NCBI GenBank assembly: GCA_022819505.1
Contig: JAJEHD010000019.1
Coordinates: 310,001 to 374,000 of the forward strand
Length of the DNA: 64,000 nt
Direction of reading: 5' to 3'
Source: Acidimicrobiia bacterium
GTDB taxonomy: Bacteria > Actinomycetota > Acidimicrobiia > Acidimicrobiales > Aldehydirespiratoraceae
Below the pieces are notes generated by a model. The model ran no database searches, was not told where the DNA came from, and saw only the letters and a program-made list of their open reading frames with translations. Made by a program: the position numbers and the translations under genes. Shown piece by piece: positions 1-7,808 of the stretch. Numbering within the stretch: the stretch's first letter is position 1; every line of letters starts with the position of its first letter.

Positions 1-19
1 ACTCACTGCAAGGTATAGA

Positions 20-1066
20 ATGGACATGATGTCGTTTCCGATCGATGTCGTCAACCCATCGGGAGCTGTGATTCTGGGTCCAGACGTCGTATGTGACGGC
101 TTTGCAGATGGGCCATCCGGCCGCGTGCAAACGCATATCCATAAGGACCACATGGATGGTTTTGAGACTAGTAAAGGTCTACAGCAGATCATCCTCACTG
201 AACCGACCCGTCAGCTACTGATTGCAGAATATGATGCAGATCTGCCCTACCGTACGAATATCCTTGCTTTGAGAGAATTTGAGCGCTATGCAATAGGAAG
301 TTCGCATGTTACATTGATCTCGAATGGACACATGTTGGGTTCGGTTCAAGTCTTGGTTGAATTGAAGGATGGAATGCGTGTCGGGTATTCAGGAGACTTC
401 TTCTGGCCCTTAGATAACGCCATTGAGGTAGATGCGCTGGTCGTTGACAGCACGTACGGCTCTCCGGACAGTGTTCGAGAATTCTCTCAGGGAGAGTGTG
501 AGGAGCGCTTCGCTGTGTTACTTAGACGGCTTCTGGCGCGCGGGCCTGTCCATATTAGAGCTCATCGAGGGACCTTGCAGCGCGCGCTGCAGATCATTTC
601 GGATGACGTTGGATGTCCAATCGTCGCTAGCAAACGCTTAAACGAAGAGGTGGCCGTATATCGGAACTTTGGCTATGGAATACAACCGCTGATCACGCAC
701 CCATCGGAGACTGCAAAGACGGTTCTAGCTGATGGCTATTATGTTCGAGTCTATGGTACAGGCGATAAGAACCCGGTTGACCTGCAGTCAGGTTCGAGCA
801 TCAAGCTTAGCGCCTTCTTTTCGCGGCGTGATAAACCCGTGCTGGAACACTCTGAGCGATCCTATTGTGTAGCGATGTCGAACCACGCGGATTTCTTTGG
901 TACGTTAGACTACATCCAGGCGACAGGTGCACGATTCGTTGTAACGGACAATGTTCGAGGTCCCCAAGCTTGTCGATTGGCCTTTGAGATACAGCGGAGA
1001 CTAGGGGTGGAAGCGAGACCATCGTCGGAGATGGCCAGTCGCGGATGGGGCGCGAGGCCCGGGTGA
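20..1066 (+). CDS. MBL-fold / beta-CASP-like nuclease (RNA 3'-processing exonuclease family)
   Basis: A 348-residue metallo-beta-lactamase-fold protein of the exonuclease/mRNA-processing type. The metal motif H-x-H-x-D-H is at residues 39-44, followed by GHMLGS at 103-108, SGDF at 124-127 (metal Asp126), DSTYG at 143-147 and a late His in SNHAD at 287-291. This is the motif order of beta-CASP and ligase-associated MBL exonucleases. The likely role is a cytoplasmic two-metal DNA or RNA nuclease; the substrate cannot be told. A weak AAGG lies about six bases before the ATG at 20; ATGs at 26 and 29 are alternatives. The gene is far AT-richer (near 50% GC by eye) than the rest of the window, which suggests recent transfer. 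Its upstream partners, if any, lie outside the window. Confidence 0.8.
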   Translation: MDMMSFPIDVVNPSGAVILGPDVVCDGFADGPSGRVQTHIHKDHMDGFETSKGLQQIILTEPTRQLLIAEYDADLPYRTNILALREFERYAIGSSHVTLISNGHMLGSVQVLVELKDGMRVGYSGDFFWPLDNAIEVDALVVDSTYGSPDSVREFSQGECEERFAVLLRRLLARGPVHIRAHRGTLQRALQIISDDVGCPIVASKRLNEEVAVYRNFGYGIQPLITHPSETAKTVLADGYYVRVYGTGDKNPVDLQSGSSIKLSAFFSRRDKPVLEHSERSYCVAMSNHADFFGTLDYIQATGARFVVTDNVRGPQACRLAFEIQRRLGVEARPSSEMASRGWGARPG

Positions 1067-1410
1067 CGCTCGGAAGCTGTCATGCAACGGGAACGCGTGT
1101 CCACTCCGATTCGCGCGATGGATACAGGCGGACATGCGTCGATGGGCCCCCTTCCGGAACAGGATCGATCACCAAGTCGGCCAGCCAAACTCGCTTGCGA
1201 AGACCCGCGTGACCTTGCACACTTGAGATCGCCGAGGGCACTAGCCCGAGGAAGTGGGCCCGACTCCTCACCGGACGGTGAGCGGTCGGGCCTTCCGCTG
1301 ATACCCGTGGCCCAGCTGGGCTGGCCGCGGATCGCCTGGCTCTCGGTGGTGCCCTCGGAGGCGGCCCTCCGTCGGACGCAATCCATCAGGCTCGGCTGAG
1401 CACGGAAGGC
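1067..1410. other. gene-poor stretch
   Basis: No reading frame here has coding character or a recognisable product; the frames that exist on both strands read as Arg/Ser/Pro-rich noise. The only structure seen is the strong hairpin at 1257-1292. It may be the decayed boundary between the AT-rich first gene and the native high-GC chromosome. Confidence 0.5.
1257..1292. repeat. strong inverted repeat / hairpin
   Basis: GGCCCGAC (1257-1264) pairs with GTCGGGCC (1285-1292), and CTCACCG (1267-1273) pairs with CGGTGAG (1276-1282). A two-base internal mismatch separates the stems, and the loop is only GA. No U-tract follows on either strand. It could be a factor-independent-like terminator for the leftward small gene at 1411-1572, or a remnant of a mobile element end. 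Confidence 0.55.
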
Positions 1411-1572
1411 CTAGACCCAGGCCTTCGCTTGCCGCAGCCTCGGCGACCGCCGGCGTGTCTCCTTGATCGCGACGAACTCGGCCGGACTGAACTCGCTGTC
1501 CTCGAACGTGTCCGCGATCTCCGCAAGGCCACGTTCCATGGACGTTGCATCCAACTCCGGCTTCTTGCTCAT
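1411..1572 (-). CDS. small hypothetical protein (53 aa), antitoxin-like composition
   Basis: The reading frame runs from ATG at 1572 to TAG at 1413-1411 and encodes a charged 53-residue protein that begins MSKKPELD and ends RQAKAWV. The start is fixed by GGAGG at 1579-1583, six bases upstream; the in-frame ATG at 1578 is too close to that site. The product is acidic in the middle (EIADTFEDSEF) and basic at the C-terminus (KETRRRSPRLRQ), with no membrane segment. I do not recognise the family. Size and charge resemble small antitoxin or DNA-associated proteins, but no toxin partner is visible beside it. Confidence 0.5.
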   Translation of the reverse strand: MSKKPELDATSMERGLAEIADTFEDSEFSPAEFVAIKETRRRSPRLRQAKAWV

Positions 1573-1771
1573 CGCCATCCTCCGCTCAGCAGCTATCGGA
1601 ATACACTCATCTCACTTCAGCAGCTTGCTTCTTCGCACCTTAACATGATACTATGATCCTTCCGCACTATTTCAGGGTAATGAGACCGGTGTAGCTTGAT
1701 CAACAATAAACCGGGATGTTCTCTGGAGGCTTCCGGTAACTGAGAGACCCGCCGAAGGGAGAGGTGCCATC

Positions 1772-2107
1772 ATGGTGATGACCGACAGGCAACGCGCGAC
1801 GCTGTACAGCCAGTTGACGGAGGCGATCGGCGACGAAGCAGCCGGGATACTGATGGAACACCTGCCTTCAAGCGGGTGGGGCGAGCTTGCCTCCAAGAAG
1901 GACATCATGGCCAGCGAGGAACGGCTGCACCGCCGCCTCGGGGCCGGCGAGACATTGCTGCAGGGCGAACTCAAAGCGGCCAAGGGGGAGCTCAGGGTCG
2001 AGATAGGGGCTTCTGAGTCACGGTTGGGGCTCCGCCTCGACAAGATCCTCGCTCGCATCGACACGATCAATCACCGCTTTGACAAGGCAAAGGGCCGAGC
2101 CAGCTGA
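1772..2107 (+). CDS. small coiled-coil hypothetical protein
   Basis: A 111-residue soluble protein. The N-terminal ~45 residues are a helical segment containing AIGDEAAGILMEHLP. The rest is a Glu/Lys/Arg-rich heptad-like stretch (about 48-105) that predicts a coiled coil, broadly like DUF1640/CCDC90-type short proteins. GGGAGAGG at 1757-1764 sits seven bases before the ATG at 1772; ATG 1778 is less well spaced. No catalytic motif is present. It may oligomerise or act as an adaptor; the function is unknown. It stands alone, with the leftward SDR gene converging on it. Confidence 0.6.
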   Translation: MVMTDRQRATLYSQLTEAIGDEAAGILMEHLPSSGWGELASKKDIMASEERLHRRLGAGETLLQGELKAAKGELRVEIGASESRLGLRLDKILARIDTINHRFDKAKGRAS

Positions 2108-2131
2108 CACGTGCCCGAGTGCAGAACTCGG

Positions 2132-2881
2132 TTAGGGGGCGATGGGGGTTTGGGCGGTTAGGCCGCCGTCGATGGTGAAGACGCTGCCGGACACGAAGGA
2201 GGCCTCGTCGCTCGCCAGCCACAGCACGAGGCCGGCGATGTCCTCGGGACGGCCCAGGCGGCCCACTGGGTGACGCTCGACCGCAGCGGTGCGGGCCGCG
2301 CCTGGATCAGCAGCCTGTTCGAAGGTGGTGTCGGCCATGGGGGTGGCGATCCAGCCCGGCGCCACCGCGTTGCAGCGGATGCCGTCGGCGCCGTGGTCGA
2401 TGGCGATCGAGCGGGTCAGGCCGTGCACCGCCGCCTTGGACGCGTTGTAGACGGCCATGCCGTGGTCGGACACGTGGCCCGAGATCGAGCCCACGTTGAT
2501 GATCACCCCGCCCTGCGGCTGCTCCGCCATCTGACGCACCGCCGCCCGGCACACGTTGAACACTCCCCGCACGTTCACGCCCATCACGTGATCGAACTCG
2601 TCGTCGGTGGTGTCAGCCACGGTCTTCTCCACGCTCACGCCCGCGTTGTTGACCACCACATCGACACGGCCCATGGCATCCACCGCGGCCGCGATCAGAG
2701 CGTCGGCCTGGGCCGGGTCGGCCACATCAGTCGGGATCCAGCGGCCCACACCGTCCGGTGGCTCGCTCCGGCTGCCGGTCAACACCCGGGCGCCCGCGGC
2801 CACGAAGCGCGCCGCCACCGCGAGTCCGATCCCGGAGCTGGCCCCGGTCACGACCACCGCGGCGTCCCGCAGAGAGTCCAC
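2132..2881 (-). CDS. SDR family NAD(P)-dependent oxidoreductase
   Basis: A 249-residue classical short-chain dehydrogenase. The cofactor loop TGASSGIG is at 12-19, NNAG at 78-81, a catalytic Ser near 134 and YNASK at 145-149 (Tyr145, Lys149), with the usual C-terminal SGSVFTIDGG. It interconverts an alcohol and a ketone with NAD(P); the substrate is unknown. Translation starts at GTG 2881, 16 bases after the stop of the SnoaL-like gene, so the two are probably one transcript. The pairing suggests steroid-, polyketide- or xenobiotic-type metabolism, but this is inference. Confidence 0.88.
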   Translation of the reverse strand: MDSLRDAAVVVTGASSGIGLAVAARFVAAGARVLTGSRSEPPDGVGRWIPTDVADPAQADALIAAAVDAMGRVDVVVNNAGVSVEKTVADTTDDEFDHVMGVNVRGVFNVCRAAVRQMAEQPQGGVIINVGSISGHVSDHGMAVYNASKAAVHGLTRSIAIDHGADGIRCNAVAPGWIATPMADTTFEQAADPGAARTAAVERHPVGRLGRPEDIAGLVLWLASDEASFVSGSVFTIDGGLTAQTPIAP

Positions 2882-2897
2882 TGGCCGCCCCCGACCC

Positions 2898-3419
2898 CTA
2901 AACGAAGCGCGAGCCGGGCGCGGTGCCGTCGATGTAGCGCTGCTGGCGGGCCTTGAACTCGTCGCTCAACAGACCGAGCCGGTTGAGCTTCTTCAGGACC
3001 CCCTGCACGTCGTCGACGTCGAACAGGTCGAGTTGCTCGGACCACTTGAAGTCGCCGGCGTAGCGGAACCACGAGCACCCCAGGCCGTTGGTCCGGATCC
3101 GCCGGCCGGCCTCGTCCTCGAACGGGGTGACCTGGCTCCAGTACCCGACGATCTCGCCCCGGGAGTCGTCGATCACCACCTTCTCATACGGGTAGGTCCA
3201 GCCCTCGAAGCCGATCATCTCGAATACCAGCACATGGTCGATGATGTCCTGGCGGCCCCGGGCGGCGAACTGGCCGTGGTGGCCCACTGTCCAGGTGTAG
3301 GACGCGTCGTCGGTGTAGAAGTCACCGAGCCCGGTCCAGTCGCTGGCAGCCTCCGCGGCCTCATTGGCTGCGGTCCACCGGCGCCACATCTCCTCCATCT
3401 CTTCACGGGGATAACCCAT
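2898..3419 (-). CDS. SnoaL-like / NTF2-fold domain protein
   Basis: A 173-residue single-domain protein with the cone-shaped NTF2-like pattern: an N-terminal helix rich in W/E, then DFYTDDASYTWTVG and later strands ending in FRYAGDFKWSEQLD. SnoaL-like proteins act as isomerases, hydratases or binding partners, and no unique catalytic set can be assigned. A C-terminal helical tail (about 130-173) extends past the usual ~130-residue domain. It is the first gene of a two-gene operon with the SDR. The promoter presumably lies in the 144 bases between it and vapC (3420-3563). Confidence 0.75.
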   Translation of the reverse strand: MGYPREEMEEMWRRWTAANEAAEAASDWTGLGDFYTDDASYTWTVGHHGQFAARGRQDIIDHVLVFEMIGFEGWTYPYEKVVIDDSRGEIVGYWSQVTPFEDEAGRRIRTNGLGCSWFRYAGDFKWSEQLDLFDVDDVQGVLKKLNRLGLLSDEFKARQQRYIDGTAPGSRFV

Positions 3420-3563
3420 CTACGCTCTGCCTTCGCTCGCTCGCCGCTGACTGCGACCCGGCCGGGATCACCGGACGCACATTGCCCGGTAGCGACCCGC
3501 TCTCGCAAACTCAACCACCCGCAGGGCGGCGTCCCAGGCCGGCAGGCCAGCGGGATCTACACG

Positions 3564-3983
3564 TCAGTCCGCAGATCCGCGTGCGACGACCCACCGGGTC
3601 GGCTGGCCGGTGATCTCCGACACGACATCGAAGTCGGCGTCGTAGTGCAACACAGTGAGACCTCGGCTCTCGGCGGCAGCCGCAACGAGAGCATCGACAA
3701 GGGACAGGGCCCGGTGCTGGCCCCGACCCGCCAGCAGTCTCTGAAGCTCGAGCGCCCTGCGGTGGTCGCCCTCGGTCGTCGGCACCGACTCGAACGCGTC
3801 GATGTGGCTCATGACGGCGTCGTAGTCGGCGGCGCTGCGGGCGCTGAAGCCAAGCTCGAACGCGACTGGAGAGCACAGCGCGATGCTGCCCTCTGCTATG
3901 AGCGGAGCGACGGCCGCCGCTACGCGAGGCTTGCTGAGACGGGCGAAGGCACTCGTGTCGGCCAAGTAGACGGCACGAGCCAC
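3564..3983 (-). CDS. vapC: PIN-domain toxin, VapC family
   Basis: A 139-residue PIN-domain ribonuclease. Acidic residues expected for metal binding are visible: Asp9 in YLADTSAF, a Glu in FELGFSAR, the Asp of SLVDALVAAAA and the paired Asp of YDADFD. VapC toxins cleave tRNA or rRNA when freed from VapB. I chose the GTG at 3983 because GAGGAGG inside the end of vapB sits six bases upstream; the GTG follows the vapB stop after one base. Longer frames to 4085 only read through the antitoxin gene. It forms a translationally coupled toxin-antitoxin module. Confidence 0.85.
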   Translation of the reverse strand: MARAVYLADTSAFARLSKPRVAAAVAPLIAEGSIALCSPVAFELGFSARSAADYDAVMSHIDAFESVPTTEGDHRRALELQRLLAGRGQHRALSLVDALVAAAAESRGLTVLHYDADFDVVSEITGQPTRWVVARGSAD

Positions 3984-3984
3984 G

Positions 3985-4191
3985 TCAGTCCTCCTCACTC
4001 CACGCATCGTCAAGCGCATCGAAGTCGTAGCGCCCCGGCTCTGCGAGCAGGGCGACCAACTCGAGACGACGCCTAGCGTTGACAATCTCGCGCAACGACG
4101 CGTCTACGGTGTCGCGCAGCGTCTTGGTTCCCAGGATCCTCGCTGCCTCTGCAGCGATATCATGATCGATCTCAAGAGATGTCTTTCCCAT
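3985..4191 (-). CDS. vapB: VapB-type antitoxin
   Basis: A 68-residue antitoxin starting MGKTSLEIDHD, a ribbon-helix-helix-like N-terminus (LEIDHDIAAEAARILG) typical of VapB proteins that bind their own operator. The acidic C-terminus (YDFDALDDAWSEED) is the usual toxin-wrapping tail. It precedes vapC with a one-base gap. The divergent 77-base gap to the esterase gene contains AT-rich GATATC-like sequence that could hold the autoregulated promoter. Confidence 0.82.
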   Translation of the reverse strand: MGKTSLEIDHDIAAEAARILGTKTLRDTVDASLREIVNARRRLELVALLAEPGRYDFDALDDAWSEED

Positions 4192-4268
4192 CTGGACATG
4201 ATATCTCTAGGCAACCCTGAAACCTTGGAACCGGCGCAACCGGGACACGCCGCTGCCATGATGGGGGA

Positions 4269-5402
4269 ATGGAGATCCATGGGACGTGCAAGCCGGGGTT
4301 CGAGGCGGTGCGGGACGCGTTCGAGGCCAACTTCGCCGAGGGCCTGGAGGTCGGCGCGGCTGCGGCGGTGACCGTCGACGGCGAGTTCGTGGTGGACATC
4401 TGGGGAGGCGACGCCGACACCGAGGGCACGCCCTGGCGGCGCGACACCATCGTCAACGTCTACTCGACCACCAAGACCATGGCCGCCACCTGCATGCTGA
4501 TGCTGGCCGACCGGGGCGAACTCGACTTCGACGCCCCCGTGGCCCGGTACTGGCCAGAGTTCGCCCAGAACGGCAAGGAGGGAGTGCTCGTCCGCCACGT
4601 GATGGCCCACACCGCCGGGCTCCCCGGCTTCGACCCGCCCATCACCATGGAGCAGCTCTACGACCTCGACGGCGTGGCCGCCAACCTCGCAGCCCAGACG
4701 CCGTGGTGGGAGCCGGGCACGGCCTCGGGGTACCACGCCGTGAGCCAGGGCCAGCTCCAGGGCGAGATCCTCCACCGAATCACCGGGCGCCGGATGGCCG
4801 ACTGGTTCCGCACCGAGGTGGCCGAGCCGCTCGACGCCGACTTCTGGATCAGCCTGCCCGCCTCCGAGGACCACCGGGTGGCGGCCCTGGTGCCCCCGGT
4901 GTTCAGCGGCGAGCTGACGGTGAACGGCGTGGAGGTCTCGGCCGACTCCATCGCGGTCAAGACCCTGACGAGCTGCCCGATGACCGCCACCGAGCCCGCC
5001 ACCCGGGCATGGCGGGCCGCGGAGATCCCCGCCGCGGGCGGCTTCGGCAACGCCCGGTCGGTGGCCCGCGTCCACTCCGCCCTGGCCTGCGGCGGCGCCG
5101 TCAACGGGGTCCGGCTGATGTCGGAGGCCGGTGTGCGGCGGGCCCTGGAGGAGCACACCGACGGCATCGACAAGGTGCTGATGGTCCGCATGCGCCACGG
5201 CCTCGGCTTCGGATTCCAGCTCGGCGAGTCGTTCACCACCGAGCCGGGCCAGATGTACTGGGGCGGCTGGGGCGGATCGCTCGCAGCCGTCGACACCGAA
5301 CGGCGGCTGAGCGTCTGCTACGTGATGAACCGGATGGACTCCGACCTCATGGGCGACATCCGGGGACGCCGCATCACCGACGCCGCCCAAACCTGCCTGT
5401 AG
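4269..5402 (+). CDS. serine hydrolase of the beta-lactamase fold (class C-like esterase)
   Basis: A 377-residue penicillin-binding-protein/beta-lactamase superfamily hydrolase. The nucleophile motif STTK is at 66-69, the Tyr of the second motif is in GYHAVSQG near 155, and a C-terminal WGGWGGS replaces the KTG box. This is the pattern of EstB-like esterases and D-aminopeptidase relatives rather than true beta-lactamases. It has no signal peptide, so it is probably cytoplasmic and acts on esters or amides. GGGGGA immediately precedes the ATG at 4269. It converges on the deaminase gene with only four bases between stops. Confidence 0.85.
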   Translation: MEIHGTCKPGFEAVRDAFEANFAEGLEVGAAAAVTVDGEFVVDIWGGDADTEGTPWRRDTIVNVYSTTKTMAATCMLMLADRGELDFDAPVARYWPEFAQNGKEGVLVRHVMAHTAGLPGFDPPITMEQLYDLDGVAANLAAQTPWWEPGTASGYHAVSQGQLQGEILHRITGRRMADWFRTEVAEPLDADFWISLPASEDHRVAALVPPVFSGELTVNGVEVSADSIAVKTLTSCPMTATEPATRAWRAAEIPAAGGFGNARSVARVHSALACGGAVNGVRLMSEAGVRRALEEHTDGIDKVLMVRMRHGLGFGFQLGESFTTEPGQMYWGGWGGSLAAVDTERRLSVCYVMNRMDSDLMGDIRGRRITDAAQTCL

Positions 5403-5406
5403 CGGG

Positions 5407-5847
5407 CTAGTCCTCGCCGATGTCCTCGTTCCAGAGGGCGGGCTCGGCCTCGATGAATTCCCGCATCATGGCCACGCACGTCTCGTCGTCGAGCACGGTG
5501 ACGGACACGCCCCGCTCGGCCAGCAGGGCCTCCTCGCCCATGAAGGTCCGGTTCTCGCCCACCACCACCTCGCCGATGCCGTACAGCAGGATCGCCCCGG
5601 TGCACATCGAGCACGGCGACAGCGTCGTGTACATCACCGAGTCGCGGTAGACGCTCGCCGGATGCCGTCCGGCGTTCTCCAAGGCGTCGGTCTCGCCGTG
5701 GCGGATGGCCGACCCCATCTGCACCCGCCGGTTGTGGCCCCGCCCGATGATGTCGCCGTCGTGCACCAGCACCGCCCCGATGGGGATGCCGCCCTCGGCC
5801 CGGCCCGCCAGGGCCTCGTCGATGGCCGCCTGCATGAACTGATCCAT
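5407..5847 (-). CDS. cytosine/nucleoside deaminase, yeast Fcy1-like
   Basis: A 146-residue zinc deaminase. The metal set is His50 and Glu52 in HGETDALENAGR, and Cys79 and Cys82 in TLSPCSMCTGA. The segment around residues 73-97 and the C-terminal end (WNEDIGE) closely match the fungal cytosine deaminase family rather than tRNA adenosine deaminase (TadA) or ComE-type dCMP deaminases. It probably converts cytosine or a related base to the oxo form for salvage. It is divergent from the PadR operon with a 77-base gap. Other options are guanine- or pterin-type deaminase within the same fold. Confidence 0.85.
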   Translation of the reverse strand: MDQFMQAAIDEALAGRAEGGIPIGAVLVHDGDIIGRGHNRRVQMGSAIRHGETDALENAGRHPASVYRDSVMYTTLSPCSMCTGAILLYGIGEVVVGENRTFMGEEALLAERGVSVTVLDDETCVAMMREFIEAEPALWNEDIGED

Positions 5848-5887
5848 GGCCCCTATTTCACCACGCCGCTAGCGTCCAGGCGGACAC

Positions 5888-5925
5888 TGGACTATACATA
5901 GCAGTTCTAGGTATAGTGCTCCGGA
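5888..5925 (+). promoter_or_regulatory. promoter and candidate PadR operator; leaderless start
   Basis: A -35-like TGGACT (5888-5893) and a -10-like TATAGT (5912-5917), 18 bases apart, place transcription initiation at about the padR ATG (5925), so the mRNA is probably leaderless. ACTATAC (5891-5897) and GTATAGT (5911-5917) form a perfect 7-bp inverted repeat overlapping both promoter elements. This is the expected place for an autorepressor site. No Shine-Dalgarno sequence is visible. Confidence 0.55.
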
Positions 5926-6290
5926 TGCGGATCCCCAAGGACCTCGTCGCCGCGTCGGCCACACCGCTCGTGCTGGGCATCCTCAGCGAGGGCGAGAGCT
6001 ACGGGTACGCGATCCTCAAGCGAGTGAACGAACTCTCAGGCGGGGAGCTCGAATGGACCGACGGGATGCTCTACCCCCTGCTGCACCGGCTCGAGCGGCT
6101 GGGCTACGCCGAGGCTGCCTGGAGAGTCCCAGCCGGCAGCCGGGCACGTCGACGCAAGTACTACCGGATCACCGAGCCCGGCCGGCAGGCCCTCGCCGAG
6201 CAGCGCCGCCAGTGGGCCGTGATCACCGGCGCGCTGCAGGACCTCTGGCATGAGATGTCGCCGCCGGTCCCTGCGTTGCACCGGAGCTGA
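5925..6290 (+). CDS. PadR family transcriptional regulator
   Basis: A 121-residue winged-helix protein of the short PadR class. It contains the helix-turn-helix with TPLVLGILSEGESYGYAI (about 13-30), then the TDGMLYPLLHRLERLGY recognition-helix and wing region and a C-terminal dimerisation helix. The ATG at 5925 fits the usual MRIPKDL start; a GTG at 5916 lies within the inverted repeat and is less likely. It is five bases upstream of the permease-prefix membrane protein. That pairing is common for PadR-regulated membrane stress or efflux genes. It likely represses its own operon through the inverted repeat at 5891-5917. Confidence 0.88.
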   Translation: MRIPKDLVAASATPLVLGILSEGESYGYAILKRVNELSGGELEWTDGMLYPLLHRLERLGYAEAAWRVPAGSRARRRKYYRITEPGRQALAEQRRQWAVITGALQDLWHEMSPPVPALHRS

Positions 6291-6295
6291 CCGCC

Positions 6296-7666
6296 ATGCC
6301 TCCCGCTGGCCCCGATGCGCACGAGGCACCTGACGTGGAGGCCCTGATCGCTCAATGGCGAGCGAGCGTCGACCAGCAGCAGGCAGTTGACACCGCGGAC
6401 GCCGACGAGCTCGAGAGCCATCTGCGGGACCGGATAGCCGATCTGGTGGAAGTGGGCCTGGCACCGGACGAGGCCTTCCTCATCGCGGTCAAGCGGATGG
6501 GGAGCGTCGACGCGTTGTCGAGCGAGTTCGCCCAGGAGCACTCCGACCGGCTCTGGAAGAAGCTCATGCCGGAGCCCGGCGCCGAGTCGACCGGGCGCGA
6601 CTTCGGTGTGATGATCGGGTTCGCATTCATGGCGGCCGCCGCCGTCAAGGTGCCCGAGATCTTCGGCGCGAGCCTCATCGACGACGGCGAGTTCTATGCC
6701 CGCAACTTCGGCCTGTTCGCGCTGGTGCCGCTGGCGGGCTACTTCGTGTGGAACAGGGGGCTGCCCGTGGCCCGGGCCCTGCGCCTGCTGGCACCGGCGT
6801 TCGTGGCGGCCGCAGTCTTCATCAACGCCTACCCGTTCGAGGACGGCTCCGACACCGAGGTCCTCGCCGCTTTGCACCTGCCGATCGTCCTGTGGCTGCT
6901 GGTCGGCGTCGCCTACGCGGGAGGCGACTGGCGCTCTAGCCGGCGGCGCATGGACTACGTGCGCTTCACCGGCGAGTGGTTCGTCTACTACGTGCTGATC
7001 GCGCTCGGGGGCGGGGTGCTCGCCGCGCTGACGCAGGCCGCGTTCGCCGCCATAGACATCGACGCCGGAGAGTTCGTCTCGTCGTGGGTGCTGGCCTGCG
7101 GCGCGCTCGGAGCGGTGGTGGTGGCCTCGTGGCTGGTGGAGGCCAAGCAGAGCGTCATCGAGAACATGGCGCCGGTGCTGACCCGGCTGTTCACACCGCT
7201 GGTGGCCGCCATGCTGGTGGCGTTCCTGGCGGCCATGGTGGCGACCCGGCGAGGCATCGACTTCGACCGAGACGTTCTCATCATCTTCGACCTGGTGCTG
7301 GCGCTGGTGCTCGGCCTGCTGCTCTACGCCATATCGGCCCGCGACCCCAAGGCGCCCTTCGGCCCGTTCGACGTGCTGCAGCTGGTGCTGGTTGCCAGCG
7401 CCCTGGTCGCCGACGTCGTGATGCTGGCGGCAATGGCGGGACGGGTGTCGGACCTCGGCCTCACCCCCAACCGCATCGCCGCCCTCGGCGAGAACGTTGT
7501 CCTGCTCGCCAACCTGTGCGTGTCGGCGTGGCTCTACATCCGCTTCTGGCGGGGCCGCCTGCCCTTCGCATCCCTGGAGCGGTGGCAGACATCCTACGCA
7601 CCGGTGTACGCGGTGTGGGCCGCCGTTGTGGTGGTCGTCTTCCCGCCCATCTTCGGATTCGCCTGA
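6296..7666 (+). CDS. permease-prefix-domain integral membrane protein
   Basis: A 456-residue protein. Residues ~1-95 form the soluble helical permease-prefix domain (VEALIAQWRASV through VKRMGSVDALSSEF) that is typically encoded next to PadR regulators. The rest contains about nine or ten hydrophobic segments, starting near residue 103 and ending at the extreme C-terminus. Function is unknown; no transporter motif or catalytic residue is evident, and it resembles DUF4153-like membrane proteins. It is co-transcribed with padR (five-base gap) and ends before the bidirectional terminator at 7712. Confidence 0.8.
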   Translation: MPPAGPDAHEAPDVEALIAQWRASVDQQQAVDTADADELESHLRDRIADLVEVGLAPDEAFLIAVKRMGSVDALSSEFAQEHSDRLWKKLMPEPGAESTGRDFGVMIGFAFMAAAAVKVPEIFGASLIDDGEFYARNFGLFALVPLAGYFVWNRGLPVARALRLLAPAFVAAAVFINAYPFEDGSDTEVLAALHLPIVLWLLVGVAYAGGDWRSSRRRMDYVRFTGEWFVYYVLIALGGGVLAALTQAAFAAIDIDAGEFVSSWVLACGALGAVVVASWLVEAKQSVIENMAPVLTRLFTPLVAAMLVAFLAAMVATRRGIDFDRDVLIIFDLVLALVLGLLLYAISARDPKAPFGPFDVLQLVLVASALVADVVMLAAMAGRVSDLGLTPNRIAALGENVVLLANLCVSAWLYIRFWRGRLPFASLERWQTSYAPVYAVWAAVVVVVFPPIFGFA

Positions 7667-7711
7667 GCGCCCGCCAGGGCCCACCGACGCCCACCGCAGG
7701 GGCGCGAGCAA

Positions 7712-7752
7712 GGCTCGGCGGCCCAGTCCCCTCAAGACCGGGCCGCCGAGCC
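7712..7752. terminator. bidirectional hairpin terminator
   Basis: GGCTCGGCGGCCC (7712-7724) pairs perfectly with GGGCCGCCGAGCC (7740-7752), a 13-bp GC-rich stem with a 15-base loop, between two converging genes. It lacks a long U-tract, as is usual in high-GC actinobacteria. Confidence 0.75.
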
Positions 7753-7808
7753 CCGTAAGGGCCCCTCCAGGGGGTGAGTCGCAGGGAAGGAGGAGCCCTC
7801 GGTCGCCG

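Noticed and set aside
1082..1399. Overlapping frames on both strands in the gene-less stretch
   Set aside because: No ribosome site, no domain and shuffled-looking composition on either strand.
2607..4076. A 489-codon plus-strand frame across the SDR, SnoaL and VapC genes
   Set aside because: It is antisense to three genes with clear family motifs and has no recognisable domain.
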